The notes: generated by a model not told the origin, from the letters alone. A stretch of DNA of 47,465 nucleotides from Clostridia bacterium (GCA_017536445.1 JAFXHJ010000005.1:1-47465), one strand, 5' to 3'. Shown: positions 6,295 through 15,721, counted from the first letter of the stretch. A program made the numbers and translations.

Positions 6295-9200
6295 ATGGAG
6301 AAATTTGAACTAACATATCCAGAAAGAAATATTTGGCTTGTTGAAACGTTTTATGACAAGCAATTAATTAATATTATATCTGGCTCTTTTGTAATTAAAA
6401 GAGACTTTAATCTGGATTTAGCAGAAAAAATGGTAAACAAATACGTAGAACTAAATGATGCTATGAGACTTAGAATAAATTTAGAAGGCGGCATACCAAA
6501 ACAGTATGTTAGTTCTTATGCGCCTTTTGTATCAGATAAAGTAAATGCACAGGGAAAATCTGAAGAAGAAATAGAAGATATAAAAGACGAATACATTAAA
6601 AAACAAATATATGTATTAGAAGATCCATTGGCATCGTTTTTATTAATAGATAGAGGAAACGGTTTAGGTGAAGTGTTTGTTAAAGTACACCATTTAGTAG
6701 GCGATGCTTGGACAATATCTAAAATGGGAACTATATTCTCTGAAATATATGAAGCATTACTAAGAGGTGAAGAATACACTAAGGAATTCCCAAGCTACGT
6801 GGATTTTATTAAAGCTGAACAAGAATATTTACTAGACGATAGATACGCGTCAGATAGTGAGTTCTGGAAAGAATATTTAACTGGTTTAGAAGAACCGGTT
6901 GGACTTAAAGATAGCGGAATAATTAAAGATACTAGAGCTAAGAGATATACAGTAGTTCTAGATGATAATTATCAAGCAATGTTAGATAATTATTGTAAAA
7001 CAAATAGAATGTCTCCATATACAGTATTTTTAACAGCACTTGCTGTGTATATGGAAAGAACAACTGGCAAACAAGATTTTGTAATTGGAACACCAGTACT
7101 TAATAGATCGAACTTCAAAGAGAAGAATATGGCAGGTATGTTTATATCTACTATGCCAGTAAGATTTAACATAGATGAATCAAAAACGTTCTTAGATATG
7201 TGTAAAGAAGCTGGAAGTGATTCTTTAACACTATTTAGACATCAAAAACATCCATATGTAAAAATATCTGAAATATACAAAAAGTTATCAGGTGTTACAG
7301 ATAATATGTACAAAGTGATGTTGTCTTACCAAAATGCAAGAGCATCTGTTGCGGTAGAAGACAAATATGAACTAAAATGGAGATTTAGTGGTCATATACA
7401 AGATGAACTTGAAATACATATTTCAGACCTTAATGCCACAGGAAATTTAGAAGTACATTTAGATTATCTAACAACTCTATTTGAAGATATAGAAATCAAA
7501 TACTTAGCTACTAGATTACTAGAAATAATTAAAGATGGAATAGAAAATAATAGTACAGTAGAAACTATTAAAATAATGACAGATGATGAAAGAAACAAAA
7601 TACTAGGAGAGTTCAATAATACTACAAGGTCCTATCCAAAGGATAAAACAGTTATAGAACTATTTGATGAACAAGTAAACGCTTATCCAAATAATATAGC
7701 ACTCAAGTTAGAAGATAAGTCTATGACATATAAAGAATTAGATATAGCTTCTAATAAGTTAGCAAATATGCTAAAAGCTAAAGGCGTAGTAATAGGTGAT
7801 GCTATAGGTATAGATATAGATAAGTCATTTGAACTTATAATAGCTATACTTGCAGTTCTTAAGACAGGAGCATATTACTTACCAGTAGAAATAAACATCG
7901 CTCATGATAAAAAAGAGTATATGTTTAAGGATGCAAACGTAAAATTTGTTTTAGAAGATCACATAGAAAATTATGAAGATATACAAGAAATATTCATAGA
8001 AGAATTAGATTATAGTAAATTACAAGATGCTAAAGTGACTTTAGATAAAGATTATACATCTTTAAGTCCAGCGTGTATATTATATACATCTGGAACTACA
8101 GGAAATCCTAAAGGTGCATTAATTACAAATATGAATATTGTAAAACTAGTTAAAAATCCAGACTATATGGAGCTTAAAGCTAGCGACACAATAATTCAAG
8201 CAGCATCAACAAGCTTTGATGTATCGTTATTTGAGTTCTTCGGAACGCTTCTAAATGGAGGTACTTGCGCATTAATAACCAAAGAAAATCTTTTAGATTT
8301 CGAGTATCTAAATAAATATATAAAAGAAGCAGGTGTTACAATTGCTTGGATTACATCAGCGTTATTTAACCAAATAATAGACGCTAAGATAGAAGTTTTT
8401 GAAACTTTACATACCGTTTTAAGTGGTGGAGATGTAATGTCTCTAAAACATGTAAACAAGTTAAGAGAAACATATAAAGACTTAACAATAATAAACTGCT
8501 ATGGACCAACAGAATGTGTAACATTTACTAATACATTTAGAGTAGATGAAACTCGTACTGTTAAAGTTCCACTTGGAAGAGCAATATCTAATACATATGG
8601 TTATGTAATAGATAAAAAGTTTAGATTACTTCCGTTATATGTAGAAGGCGAATATATAATAGGTGGAGATAGTGTAGGACTTAAATATATAAACAATGAA
8701 ACATTAACAAAAGAAAGATTTGTTGAAGATAAAATAACAAACAAAGGCAGAATGTACAAAACAGGTGATGTTGTACGTATGCTTGAAGGTGGTTATATAG
8801 ACTTTGTAGGAAGAAGAGATAACCAAGTTAAAGTTAGAGGGTATAGAATTGAGCTTGATGAAATAAAACATGCTATATACTCTTCTAAGAAGGTAGAAGA
8901 CCTATCAGTGTTTATATATGAGGATCATAATAAAACTAAGAAGATAGCAGCTATCTATACAACAAACGAAGATTTCTTGCCACAAGATATGAAGATATTC
9001 TTAAAAGATAAACTAACTTCATACAAGATACCTTCATATATAGAAAGAATGGACAAGTTACCATTAAATCAAAATGGTAAAGTTAATGTTAAAGAGTTAA
9101 TTAAACATATTCTAGAAGAATCTAAAGACATAGATGAAGAATTTGTTCCAGAATATGAAGGAATTACAAAAACAATTTATGATATGTTTAGAGATGTTTT

Positions 9201-10635
9201 GGGCCGTGAGGATATACATCCAGAAGACAGCTTCTTTGAAATAGGAGGAGATTCACTTCTTGCTATTAGACTTACAACAGAAGCGTTGGAGCATAATATA
9301 AAGATTACATTTGCGGATTTATATAAATATCCTTCTATTAAGGAACTTACAGAGTTACTTACATTAGACAATAAAAAAGCATCAATATCTGAACCATTAA
9401 AGACAAGAAGTTTTGATGAAATACACAAGCTTTTAGAAACAAATAAAATAACAGATGACATTGTTAAAGAGGATGTTAAAGAAGGTTCTATACTTCTTGC
9501 AGGAGCAACAGGATTTTTAGGATCACATATTTTAGAAGAATTATTAGTTAATACAGATAGTACAATATATTGTTTAATTAGAAAAATTAAGAATAGTGAT
9601 AAAACTCCTAAAGATAGACTTAAAGAAAAAGTTAATTTCTTCTTTGAAAATAAATATGATGATATTTTAGATACTAGAGTTAAATGCATAGAAGGCGATA
9701 TCATACTAGATAATTTAATAGTAAATGATTTAGATAGAGAAGAAGTAATTAAAAATGTTTCTATGATAATCAACTCAGCAGCGCATGTAAAACATTATGG
9801 AGATATCAATCTATTTACTAAGATTAATGCAAAAGGCGTAGAAAATCTAGCTAAGTTTGCATTAGAAAATAATATGAGATTAATCCATATTTCTACACTA
9901 AGTGTATCTGGAAACATATTAGAAGTTGGACAGCTTGATCAAGTAGACATAGAAAAAGGAACTATATATAACGAAACAAATTTATATATAGGTCAAAACT
10001 TAGACAATGTATATGCGTACACTAAATTCTTAGGGGAAGAGGTTGTATATAATTATATATTAAAAGGACTTGATGCTAAGGTTATGAGAATGGGTAATTT
10101 AACAAGCAGAATGTCTGATGGTAAATTCCAACCAAATGTAGAAGAAAACGCATTTGCAAATAGACTTAAAACGTTTGTGGATATTGGAATAATGCCTAGT
10201 AATTTAATGGACTTTAATGTTGAGTTTACACCAATAGATTTAGCAGCTAAAGCAATTAGAATATTAGCAAATACAGATAAAAAATATAATACTTATCACA
10301 TATTTAATGATAATCATATTGTAATGCATAGGTTAGATGAGATATTATATAAATTAGGATATGAATTAAAACATATTACAAAAGAACAAATGACAGAACT
10401 TATTGAATTTTATTCTAAACAAGACAATGGTTATGAAAGAATACAAGGAATAGTACAAGATGTAAATAGGAATAAAGAAATAGATTATAATCCTAACACG
10501 GTTATTAAATCAGATTTTACTAAAGACACTTTATCTAAATTTGGATTTGATTGGCCTGAAATTGATGAAGAATATATAACTAAATATATAGAATATTTAG
10601 AGAAAATAGGTTTCTTAAAAGGAGATAACAAATGA
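6295..10635 (+). CDS. Single-module nonribosomal peptide synthetase, C-A-T-thioester reductase (1446 aa)
   Basis: Domain order: condensation (about 1-430; HHLVGDAW with active His133 and Asp137), adenylation (about 445-940; LYTSGTTGNPKG, YGPTE, YKTGD, VKVRGYRIE and Lys929 in PLNQNGK), thiolation (GGDSLL, phosphopantetheine Ser987), and a terminal reductase (about 1063-1440; GATGFLG at 1070-1076, Y1240-x3-K1244). The reductase should release the product as an aldehyde or alcohol. The specificity residues read by alignment to GrsA are D-V-F-W-L-G-C-T-F-K, close to the known valine code DAFWIGGTFK, so valine or another small aliphatic residue is predicted. With only one module and an N-terminal C domain, an acylated amino aldehyde is a plausible product; the acyl donor is unknown. 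RBS AGGAG 13 nt upstream. The gene overlaps the histidine kinase by 4 nt. No phosphopantetheinyl transferase is in the window. Confidence 0.95.
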   Translation: MEKFELTYPERNIWLVETFYDKQLINIISGSFVIKRDFNLDLAEKMVNKYVELNDAMRLRINLEGGIPKQYVSSYAPFVSDKVNAQGKSEEEIEDIKDEYIKKQIYVLEDPLASFLLIDRGNGLGEVFVKVHHLVGDAWTISKMGTIFSEIYEALLRGEEYTKEFPSYVDFIKAEQEYLLDDRYASDSEFWKEYLTGLEEPVGLKDSGIIKDTRAKRYTVVLDDNYQAMLDNYCKTNRMSPYTVFLTALAVYMERTTGKQDFVIGTPVLNRSNFKEKNMAGMFISTMPVRFNIDESKTFLDMCKEAGSDSLTLFRHQKHPYVKISEIYKKLSGVTDNMYKVMLSYQNARASVAVEDKYELKWRFSGHIQDELEIHISDLNATGNLEVHLDYLTTLFEDIEIKYLATRLLEIIKDGIENNSTVETIKIMTDDERNKILGEFNNTTRSYPKDKTVIELFDEQVNAYPNNIALKLEDKSMTYKELDIASNKLANMLKAKGVVIGDAIGIDIDKSFELIIAILAVLKTGAYYLPVEINIAHDKKEYMFKDANVKFVLEDHIENYEDIQEIFIEELDYSKLQDAKVTLDKDYTSLSPACILYTSGTTGNPKGALITNMNIVKLVKNPDYMELKASDTIIQAASTSFDVSLFEFFGTLLNGGTCALITKENLLDFEYLNKYIKEAGVTIAWITSALFNQIIDAKIEVFETLHTVLSGGDVMSLKHVNKLRETYKDLTIINCYGPTECVTFTNTFRVDETRTVKVPLGRAISNTYGYVIDKKFRLLPLYVEGEYIIGGDSVGLKYINNETLTKERFVEDKITNKGRMYKTGDVVRMLEGGYIDFVGRRDNQVKVRGYRIELDEIKHAIYSSKKVEDLSVFIYEDHNKTKKIAAIYTTNEDFLPQDMKIFLKDKLTSYKIPSYIERMDKLPLNQNGKVNVKELIKHILEESKDIDEEFVPEYEGITKTIYDMFRDVLGREDIHPEDSFFEIGGDSLLAIRLTTEALEHNIKITFADLYKYPSIKELTELLTLDNKKASISEPLKTRSFDEIHKLLETNKITDDIVKEDVKEGSILLAGATGFLGSHILEELLVNTDSTIYCLIRKIKNSDKTPKDRLKEKVNFFFENKYDDILDTRVKCIEGDIILDNLIVNDLDREEVIKNVSMIINSAAHVKHYGDINLFTKINAKGVENLAKFALENNMRLIHISTLSVSGNILEVGQLDQVDIEKGTIYNETNLYIGQNLDNVYAYTKFLGEEVVYNYILKGLDAKVMRMGNLTSRMSDGKFQPNVEENAFANRLKTFVDIGIMPSNLMDFNVEFTPIDLAAKAIRILANTDKKYNTYHIFNDNHIVMHRLDEILYKLGYELKHITKEQMTELIEFYSKQDNGYERIQGIVQDVNRNKEIDYNPNTVIKSDFTKDTLSKFGFDWPEIDEEYITKYIEYLEKIGFLKGDNK

Positions 10636-12362
10636 CATCAACATATACAGTATTTTTAGTCTTACTCGGAGCATTCGTAATGCTAATGGCACTTATGGAT
10701 TCTTTAGTTAAGATAAAAAATAAAACAAATTTACATAAACACTTTGTAACATTAGTATCTTTATTTAGTATACATATATTAGGATTGCTATTACAAATAC
10801 TAATGTCGGGTACAAGTATCAAACCAATATATTTTGAGTATATAACATATATTGGCGCAATGTACTTTGGAGTAGAGATATTCTTAATAAGTGTTTTATA
10901 TAAAGATAAGAACAAAGATATAACTAAACTTAAATGGTTGTATATAATACCAACAATATTGCTTGGCATTTTATGGACAAATGATTGGCATAGTCTGTTC
11001 TATGTGAAATATTCTACAGAATTTGCAGATACAGTATTTGGTCCAGCACTATATGTATTTATGGTATATTCTTATGGATTAATAATTACATCATTTATAT
11101 CAATGGTAAGAGTATCAATAAAGCAATCAGGATTCTTCTCGCCACAATCAGCATTAATTATACTTGGAGCCTTAGTTCCGCTTATATCTAATGCAATGGG
11201 AGCTTTAAGAATAGTAGAGAGCAATGTTTATGTTATGCCAATCACATTCTCGGTAACAGCAATGTTATATTACATAGCAATATTCCATCTTAAAGCTTTG
11301 AATATGATACCTGTATCATTTAAGACAATAGTGGACAGTATGTCAGATTCGTTCGTTGTTGTTAGCGATGATGGTACTATAGTAGACTTAAACAAAACAT
11401 TTATAGATAACTTTAAGAAGTTTGGTGAAGTTCATGATAAAGATAATCTTTATGAATGGATGAAACAAAAAGGATTTGTAGATTTGAAATCTGTAAAAAA
11501 AGATATAGCTGAAGCAAGAAAAACTAGAGATGTAATTACAAAGGAATATCATATAAAGCAAGATGAATACGATAAATACTTTGAAGTAGAATATCAACCG
11601 ATAAAAGCAAAACACAGTAATGAATTTGTTGCCACACTTATACTTTTAAGAGATGTAACAACTCTTAAAAAAGATACAGAGATAATGCTTAAAAATGAGT
11701 CTTTAGTAATGCTAGGAGAACTAGCAGGAGGAGTTGCGCATGATATAAATACTCCAATATCTGCCATAAAGAGTGGCCTTTTAATGTTAAAAGAAACTGT
11801 TAAGAGTGAAGATGAAAAAATGCTTGTAGAAAGAATGGATAGTTGTGCTACAAAGATAGTTACTCTTACAAATAGCTTAAGAAACCAAATTAGAAATATT
11901 GGTAGTGATGAAGTTATGGATGTAAATGTGACAACAGTTATAAATGATATGGCTACAATTATTCACAATGATTTAACTAAACATAGAGTTAAATTAAATT
12001 TAGATATTAAAGAGGATATAATAGTAAAAGGAAATCCAGCCAAATTATCTCAAGTAGTTACAAACATAGTTGTAAATGCTATACAAGCATATGAAGATAA
12101 AGGCGGAGAAATAAACCTTAAGGTATATAAAAATGCTAAAGAGGTTGTTATATCAGTAGAAGATTTTGCTGGAGGTATTCCAGAACATATACGTGAAAGT
12201 ATAGGAAAGAACATCCTTACTACAAAAGGAGTTTCTGGAACTGGTTTTGGACTTTATCTTGCATATTCAGTAATTAAAGGTGCTTTTGGCGGCGAAATTA
12301 GATTTGATACGGAAGTTGGAAAAGGAACAACATTCTATATTACAATACCAAATGGAAAATAA
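10632..12362 (+). CDS. 7TM-PAS sensor histidine kinase coupled to the NRPS (576 aa)
   Basis: The first ~235 residues are a series of about seven hydrophobic helices, matching the histidine-kinase N-terminal 7TM sensor type. Next come a PAS domain (about 240-350, DSMSDSFVVVSDDGTIVDLN), a HisKA domain with phospho-accepting His370 in GGVAHDINTPI, and a HATPase domain with the N-box NIVVNAIQAY, a G1 box read as EDFAGGIPEHI (Asp present, one Gly altered) and the G2 box GTGFGLYLA. The start ATG overlaps the NRPS stop (ATGA), which indicates translational coupling. A strong bidirectional terminator closes the operon. No response regulator is adjacent, so the partner is elsewhere. Context suggests it senses the NRPS product or its inducing condition; this is inference. 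Confidence 0.92.
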   Translation: MTSTYTVFLVLLGAFVMLMALMDSLVKIKNKTNLHKHFVTLVSLFSIHILGLLLQILMSGTSIKPIYFEYITYIGAMYFGVEIFLISVLYKDKNKDITKLKWLYIIPTILLGILWTNDWHSLFYVKYSTEFADTVFGPALYVFMVYSYGLIITSFISMVRVSIKQSGFFSPQSALIILGALVPLISNAMGALRIVESNVYVMPITFSVTAMLYYIAIFHLKALNMIPVSFKTIVDSMSDSFVVVSDDGTIVDLNKTFIDNFKKFGEVHDKDNLYEWMKQKGFVDLKSVKKDIAEARKTRDVITKEYHIKQDEYDKYFEVEYQPIKAKHSNEFVATLILLRDVTTLKKDTEIMLKNESLVMLGELAGGVAHDINTPISAIKSGLLMLKETVKSEDEKMLVERMDSCATKIVTLTNSLRNQIRNIGSDEVMDVNVTTVINDMATIIHNDLTKHRVKLNLDIKEDIIVKGNPAKLSQVVTNIVVNAIQAYEDKGGEINLKVYKNAKEVVISVEDFAGGIPEHIRESIGKNILTTKGVSGTGFGLYLAYSVIKGAFGGEIRFDTEVGKGTTFYITIPNGK

Positions 12363-12382
12363 AAAGAAATTGTATAAAATAG

Positions 12383-12412
12383 AAGAGAGATAAGCTTATG
12401 CTTATCTCTCTT
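12383..12412. terminator. Bidirectional terminator between the NRPS operon and a convergent gene
   Basis: Perfect 13-bp stem AAGAGAGATAAGC / GCTTATCTCTCTT with a TTAT loop. A short T-rich run follows on both strands. Confidence 0.8.
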
Positions 12413-12429
12413 AAGTTTTGATAGATTGT

Positions 12430-13329
12430 TTAATTTTCGTTAAAATCTGGTTCCATGGAATACTCAACATTGTGAGCTTTTTTAAGAACCTCGTTATAAG
12501 ACATCTCAATGACATATCTTTTATTGCGAAGTTTGAACTTTCCTGGACCTACAAAGACGACTTCAAAATCATGAATATACATCTTGTTTCCACGAATAAC
12601 CAGCTGTACGGGATTATAGCCGCCAAGCATTCCACGATGAGTAAGATATAAATCGTGAATTTCGTCTACAGAGTGTACCATCCAAGATTTGTCTTCCATT
12701 TTCTTCTTACGAAGCTCTTCGTCAAAAATGAGAGAGTAGATGGGCTCGTTGTGTGCATTTGCTTTTGCAACGATAGAAGCATCATCAAGTGGCAAGAAGT
12801 TTTCTCTTGTAAGGCAGATAGCTTCTTTGCTATGACGAACATATTTCATACCACTTTGCCAATCCAAAATACACTTTGCATCTGCTTCGGAAATGGTCAG
12901 GTCATAAAGGAACCGTTCAAGGTCTTCTTTGGACATAATTTCTTCGATTTCGTCATCACTCTTGAAATCTGAGTACCTAAATTCTGCACAGAGTGCTTCG
13001 CCGTTTTCTGTTCTAACGAAGTAGAGGAAGGTTAAGGTGTGGCAGTCTTCCATAGAGTAACCTCTACCCATATTGCGGTAGCTGGTAAATTTTGCGTACA
13101 GTTTGTCGTACTCGAAAAGATGAGTAGCGTGGTCTTTAGATGACGGCATATTTTTATACGGCATCTTTTTTCTGATAGGATCAGCAAGGTAGCGGTGGAT
13201 GGTAGTGTCTCCATCGCGCAGATAGATGAAACCGTCAGAAGACAGAATCACTTGCGAAGGCGCGTTAGAGAACATTATTTGGACTTTACCGTCTACACAG
13301 TACTTTTTCCGGATTCTTGTAATTTCCAT
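12430..13329 (-). CDS. Protein of unknown function (299 aa), atypical composition
   Basis: Not recognised. The start is well supported: AAGGAGATATATAAT precedes the ATG on the minus strand and a TTGAAA/TATAAT promoter lies upstream. The product is soluble, with alternating basic and acidic stretches and no signal peptide or membrane helix. The N-terminal part contains an apparent beta-rich section (about 1-50), and SKEDLERFLYDLTISEAD suggests a helical centre. Codon use (GCG, CGC, CTC) departs strongly from the adjacent NRPS and asparagine-synthetase-like genes. It has its own promoter, embedded in the end of the upstream gene, and shares a terminator with the NRPS operon. Confidence 0.75.
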   Translation of the reverse strand: MEITRIRKKYCVDGKVQIMFSNAPSQVILSSDGFIYLRDGDTTIHRYLADPIRKKMPYKNMPSSKDHATHLFEYDKLYAKFTSYRNMGRGYSMEDCHTLTFLYFVRTENGEALCAEFRYSDFKSDDEIEEIMSKEDLERFLYDLTISEADAKCILDWQSGMKYVRHSKEAICLTRENFLPLDDASIVAKANAHNEPIYSLIFDEELRKKKMEDKSWMVHSVDEIHDLYLTHRGMLGGYNPVQLVIRGNKMYIHDFEVVFVGPGKFKLRNKRYVIEMSYNEVLKKAHNVEYSMEPDFNEN

Positions 13330-13380
13330 ATTATATATCTCCTTTAAATTATTATTTAGATTTATGAAAAAACTGTATGT

Positions 13381-13409
13381 ATTATATCATAAATGTAGTT
13401 AGATTTCAA
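13381..13409 (-). promoter_or_regulatory. Promoter for the unknown gene at 12430-13329
   Basis: Minus strand: TTGAAA (13404-13409), 17 bp, TATAAT (13381-13386). It overlaps the last codons of the asparagine-synthetase-like gene. Confidence 0.8.
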
Positions 13410-15069
13410 TTTTTATGTCAAACTCTATTAACCACATATTTACTTGTATTAGGTACGCTAAAGTTTGTGGGTATGTCATAAGTTGGCCGAACCAATTTTC
13501 TTTAATGTTAGTACCATGAGATTCTAATAAATTGTATAGAAATTCTACATTAATTATTTTTAGTAATGGAGAAGTAGAATTATCAAGGATATTTTTAATT
13601 TCTTTTTCTAATAATTCTAAATACTTAGGGTCATAGGTTTTAGGGAATGGAGATTTCTTTCTATATACAATACTTTCTGGCAAATCTTTTTCAAAAGCCT
13701 TACGAAGAATATATTTTTCTACAGGTGTATTATTTGATTCTAATCCAAGTTTTCTTTTAGCAGATATATTATATATATATTCAAAAAGCTTATAATCCGC
13801 AAAAGGCGTTCTTACATCTATTCCAACATAATTCGCCATACGTTCAGTCCTTTCTATAAGACACATCATAAACCATTTAATAGTGTTAGAACAGTTATAT
13901 GAAAAGACATTTTCAAAATCTAAATCATCATTAGAAGTAACCTTGTTTTTAATATATTCTTCTAAATATTCTTTAGAAACAATATTTGTATTTAATATAT
14001 TTTCTCTAAGTTCTAAAGATTTAGCCCAAGGAAACGGGTAAGAATGCATTAGATTTTCTTTATAATACCAAGGGTAACCACCAAATATTTCATCAGAGCA
14101 TTCACCAGATAGAATTGTATTTATTCCGTCTTGCTTAATACTTTTTAAAAAGAGAAGAATAGACGAATCTACATCGGCCATACCGGGCATTTCTCTTGCA
14201 AGCATTGCATCTTTAAGGGAATTAAATAAATCTTTAGCAGAAAATGTAAAAGTAGTATGTATTGTATTTAGCTTATCTGCCATAATTTTAACAAAGTCTT
14301 TATCTTGCGTGGGTTGGTAACTAGAGCCTGTAAAGTTTATGTTGTTATTTTCATAATCTATAGAGTAGGTTTTAAGGCTGTTTGTTTCTTTGGCAGCAAG
14401 CATAGTTAGAATACTTGAGTCTAAACCACCAGATAACATTGAAGCACAACCTAAAGAAAAGTCCCTTTTAAAGGCTGAAATTACTAATTCTTTAGACGTA
14501 TTTATATTTTCTTCTATTGTTTCTAGATTTTTATGTTCTTTTAAATCCCAATAACAGAATTCTTTAAATCTGTCTTTGTTAAGTATGGCGTAGTGACCAG
14601 GCTGGATTTTAAATATGTCTTTGAAATATGTTTTACCAGGTGTATGAGCAGGGCCGAACCCAAATATTTCGCATATCTCATCTTTAGATATACATGCCTT
14701 AATAGATGAATTAGAAAGAAGTTCTTGGATGGTATTAGAAAATATAAATTCATCTGGTGTAGAAGAATAATATAATGGCTTTGTACTGAATTTATCCGCT
14801 GCAAGAAATACTTCTTTGTTCTTAAAATCTATTATACCTATAGAGAAACTACCATCAATATGGTTTAAGAAGTCTTCACCGAAGGTGGTGTATAAATTTA
14901 ATATGGTTTTAGCAGTCTCAGACTCAATTAGATGCATTTTTTTATTACAAACGCTAAATAATCTCCCGGAAAAGAAAACTATATAGTTTTCTGTTTTAAC
15001 CGCTTGACCTGCAAAGTTAATATTACTAGGTGTAATATTATATTCTAAAATATGACCAAAATATTTCAT
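13399..15069 (-). CDS. Asparagine-synthetase-like protein without the catalytic N-terminal Cys (556 aa)
   Basis: The C-terminal ATP-pyrophosphatase domain is intact: PP-loop SGGLDSS (213-219) and GECSDEIFGGYPWY (from 322; usually GEGSDE). The N-terminal part resembles the class II glutamine amidotransferase of AsnB (IDGSFSIGIIDFKNKEVFLA, DKFSTKPLYY) but begins MKYFGHILEY, so the required Cys2 is missing. Glutamine hydrolysis is therefore unlikely; ammonia use or another amidation/adenylation chemistry is possible. The start at 15069 is preferred to an ATG 39 nt upstream because GGAGGTACAT sits just before it. Length is near AsnB (about 550-630). It stands alone; AsnB-like proteins of this kind also occur in exopolysaccharide and peptide-tailoring loci. 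Confidence 0.85.
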   Translation of the reverse strand: MKYFGHILEYNITPSNINFAGQAVKTENYIVFFSGRLFSVCNKKMHLIESETAKTILNLYTTFGEDFLNHIDGSFSIGIIDFKNKEVFLAADKFSTKPLYYSSTPDEFIFSNTIQELLSNSSIKACISKDEICEIFGFGPAHTPGKTYFKDIFKIQPGHYAILNKDRFKEFCYWDLKEHKNLETIEENINTSKELVISAFKRDFSLGCASMLSGGLDSSILTMLAAKETNSLKTYSIDYENNNINFTGSSYQPTQDKDFVKIMADKLNTIHTTFTFSAKDLFNSLKDAMLAREMPGMADVDSSILLFLKSIKQDGINTILSGECSDEIFGGYPWYYKENLMHSYPFPWAKSLELRENILNTNIVSKEYLEEYIKNKVTSNDDLDFENVFSYNCSNTIKWFMMCLIERTERMANYVGIDVRTPFADYKLFEYIYNISAKRKLGLESNNTPVEKYILRKAFEKDLPESIVYRKKSPFPKTYDPKYLELLEKEIKNILDNSTSPLLKIINVEFLYNLLESHGTNIKENWFGQLMTYPQTLAYLIQVNMWLIEFDIKIEI

Positions 15070-15148
15070 ATGTACCTCCATAAATATATAATAATATATA
15101 TTTAACAAATGGAGTTAATATTCATAAATGGTTAATATATGTACAAGT

Positions 15149-15177
15149 TTGCATTTTACATAATATTGTGGTATAAT
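15149..15177 (+). promoter_or_regulatory. Promoter for the unknown gene at 15233
   Basis: TTGCAT (15149-15154), 17 bp, TATAAT (15172-15177). Confidence 0.8.
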
Positions 15178-15232
15178 AAATGCGTGCATAGCACAAAAGT
15201 CCTAATTTTAATAAAACAAGGAGAATTAGCAT

Positions 15233-15640
15233 ATGAGTACAACTTTTAAGCTCAAGCCACACCCTATGACAAGCGAAAAGGAAGTTGCTTTCCTTAGACG
15301 CTTTGAAGATATGCGGGAAAAGAATGTTCTCGCAATGGCGTTTACTGATGGCGGTGTAACCGTAGAAGAAATGGAAGCGCTCGGCATTGGAAAAAACGGC
15401 GAACTTTCGCGTAAAGACGAAGCGGCGCTGTTTGCTAGATATCAGTACAAGTGTTCTCACGAAATCGCAAAGCGAATTATGGAACAAAATTTTGATGACA
15501 ACCAGCTGGACACCGTTATGAGCGTCTTGCTTCTTCCGACATTCTGTATCCCTGAAGAAAAACTCTTGGATGAGATTCTCTACGATACGAATAGTATGGA
15601 AGAAATGGTAGAGTGGCTTAACAAGAACAGAATTATTTAA
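15233..15640 (+). CDS. Small protein of unknown function (135 aa), atypical composition
   Basis: Not recognised. AAGGAGAATTAGCAT leads into the ATG. The protein is soluble and mostly helical by composition, with EKEVAFLRRFEDMREKN near the start and a Met/Asp-rich end; no membrane segment. It is the clearest compositional outlier in the window: the 60 bases at 15361-15420 contain 29 G/C, against about 17 in a sampled line of an adjacent operon (19021-19080). Arg codons include CGC, CGG, CGT and CGA. It has its own promoter and terminator, between a divergent asparagine-synthetase-like gene and the aldolase. Confidence 0.75.
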   Translation: MSTTFKLKPHPMTSEKEVAFLRRFEDMREKNVLAMAFTDGGVTVEEMEALGIGKNGELSRKDEAALFARYQYKCSHEIAKRIMEQNFDDNQLDTVMSVLLLPTFCIPEEKLLDEILYDTNSMEEMVEWLNKNRII

Positions 15641-15645
15641 CTTAT

Positions 15646-15673
15646 AGCACCCTGCAAATTGCAGGGTGCTTTT
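15646..15673 (+). terminator. Rho-independent terminator after the gene at 15233
   Basis: Perfect 10-bp stem AGCACCCTGC / GCAGGGTGCT, loop AAATT, then TTTGC. The frame AGCAC...GTGCTTTTGC matches the terminator at 1531. Confidence 0.9.
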
Positions 15674-15692
15674 GCGTATTTGTTTTTTATAC

Positions 15693-15721
15693 TTGCAAAA
15701 AAATATTTCTTGATGTAGTAT
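15693..15721 (+). promoter_or_regulatory. Probable promoter of the aldolase gene
   Basis: TTGCAA (15693-15698), 17 bp, TAGTAT (15716-15721). Confidence 0.55.

Noticed and set aside
12418-12972. Two plus-strand open frames opposite the gene at 12430-13329
   Set aside because: No RBS or promoter on that strand; Cys/Phe-rich shadow translation of a well-supported minus-strand gene.
15030-15125. A T-box or other riboswitch ahead of the asparagine-synthetase-like gene
   Set aside because: No T-box bulge sequence or terminator pair is visible; the leader is short and AT-rich.
15122-15487. Minus-strand open frame opposite the gene at 15233
   Set aside because: The plus gene has promoter, RBS and terminator; the minus frame is unsupported.
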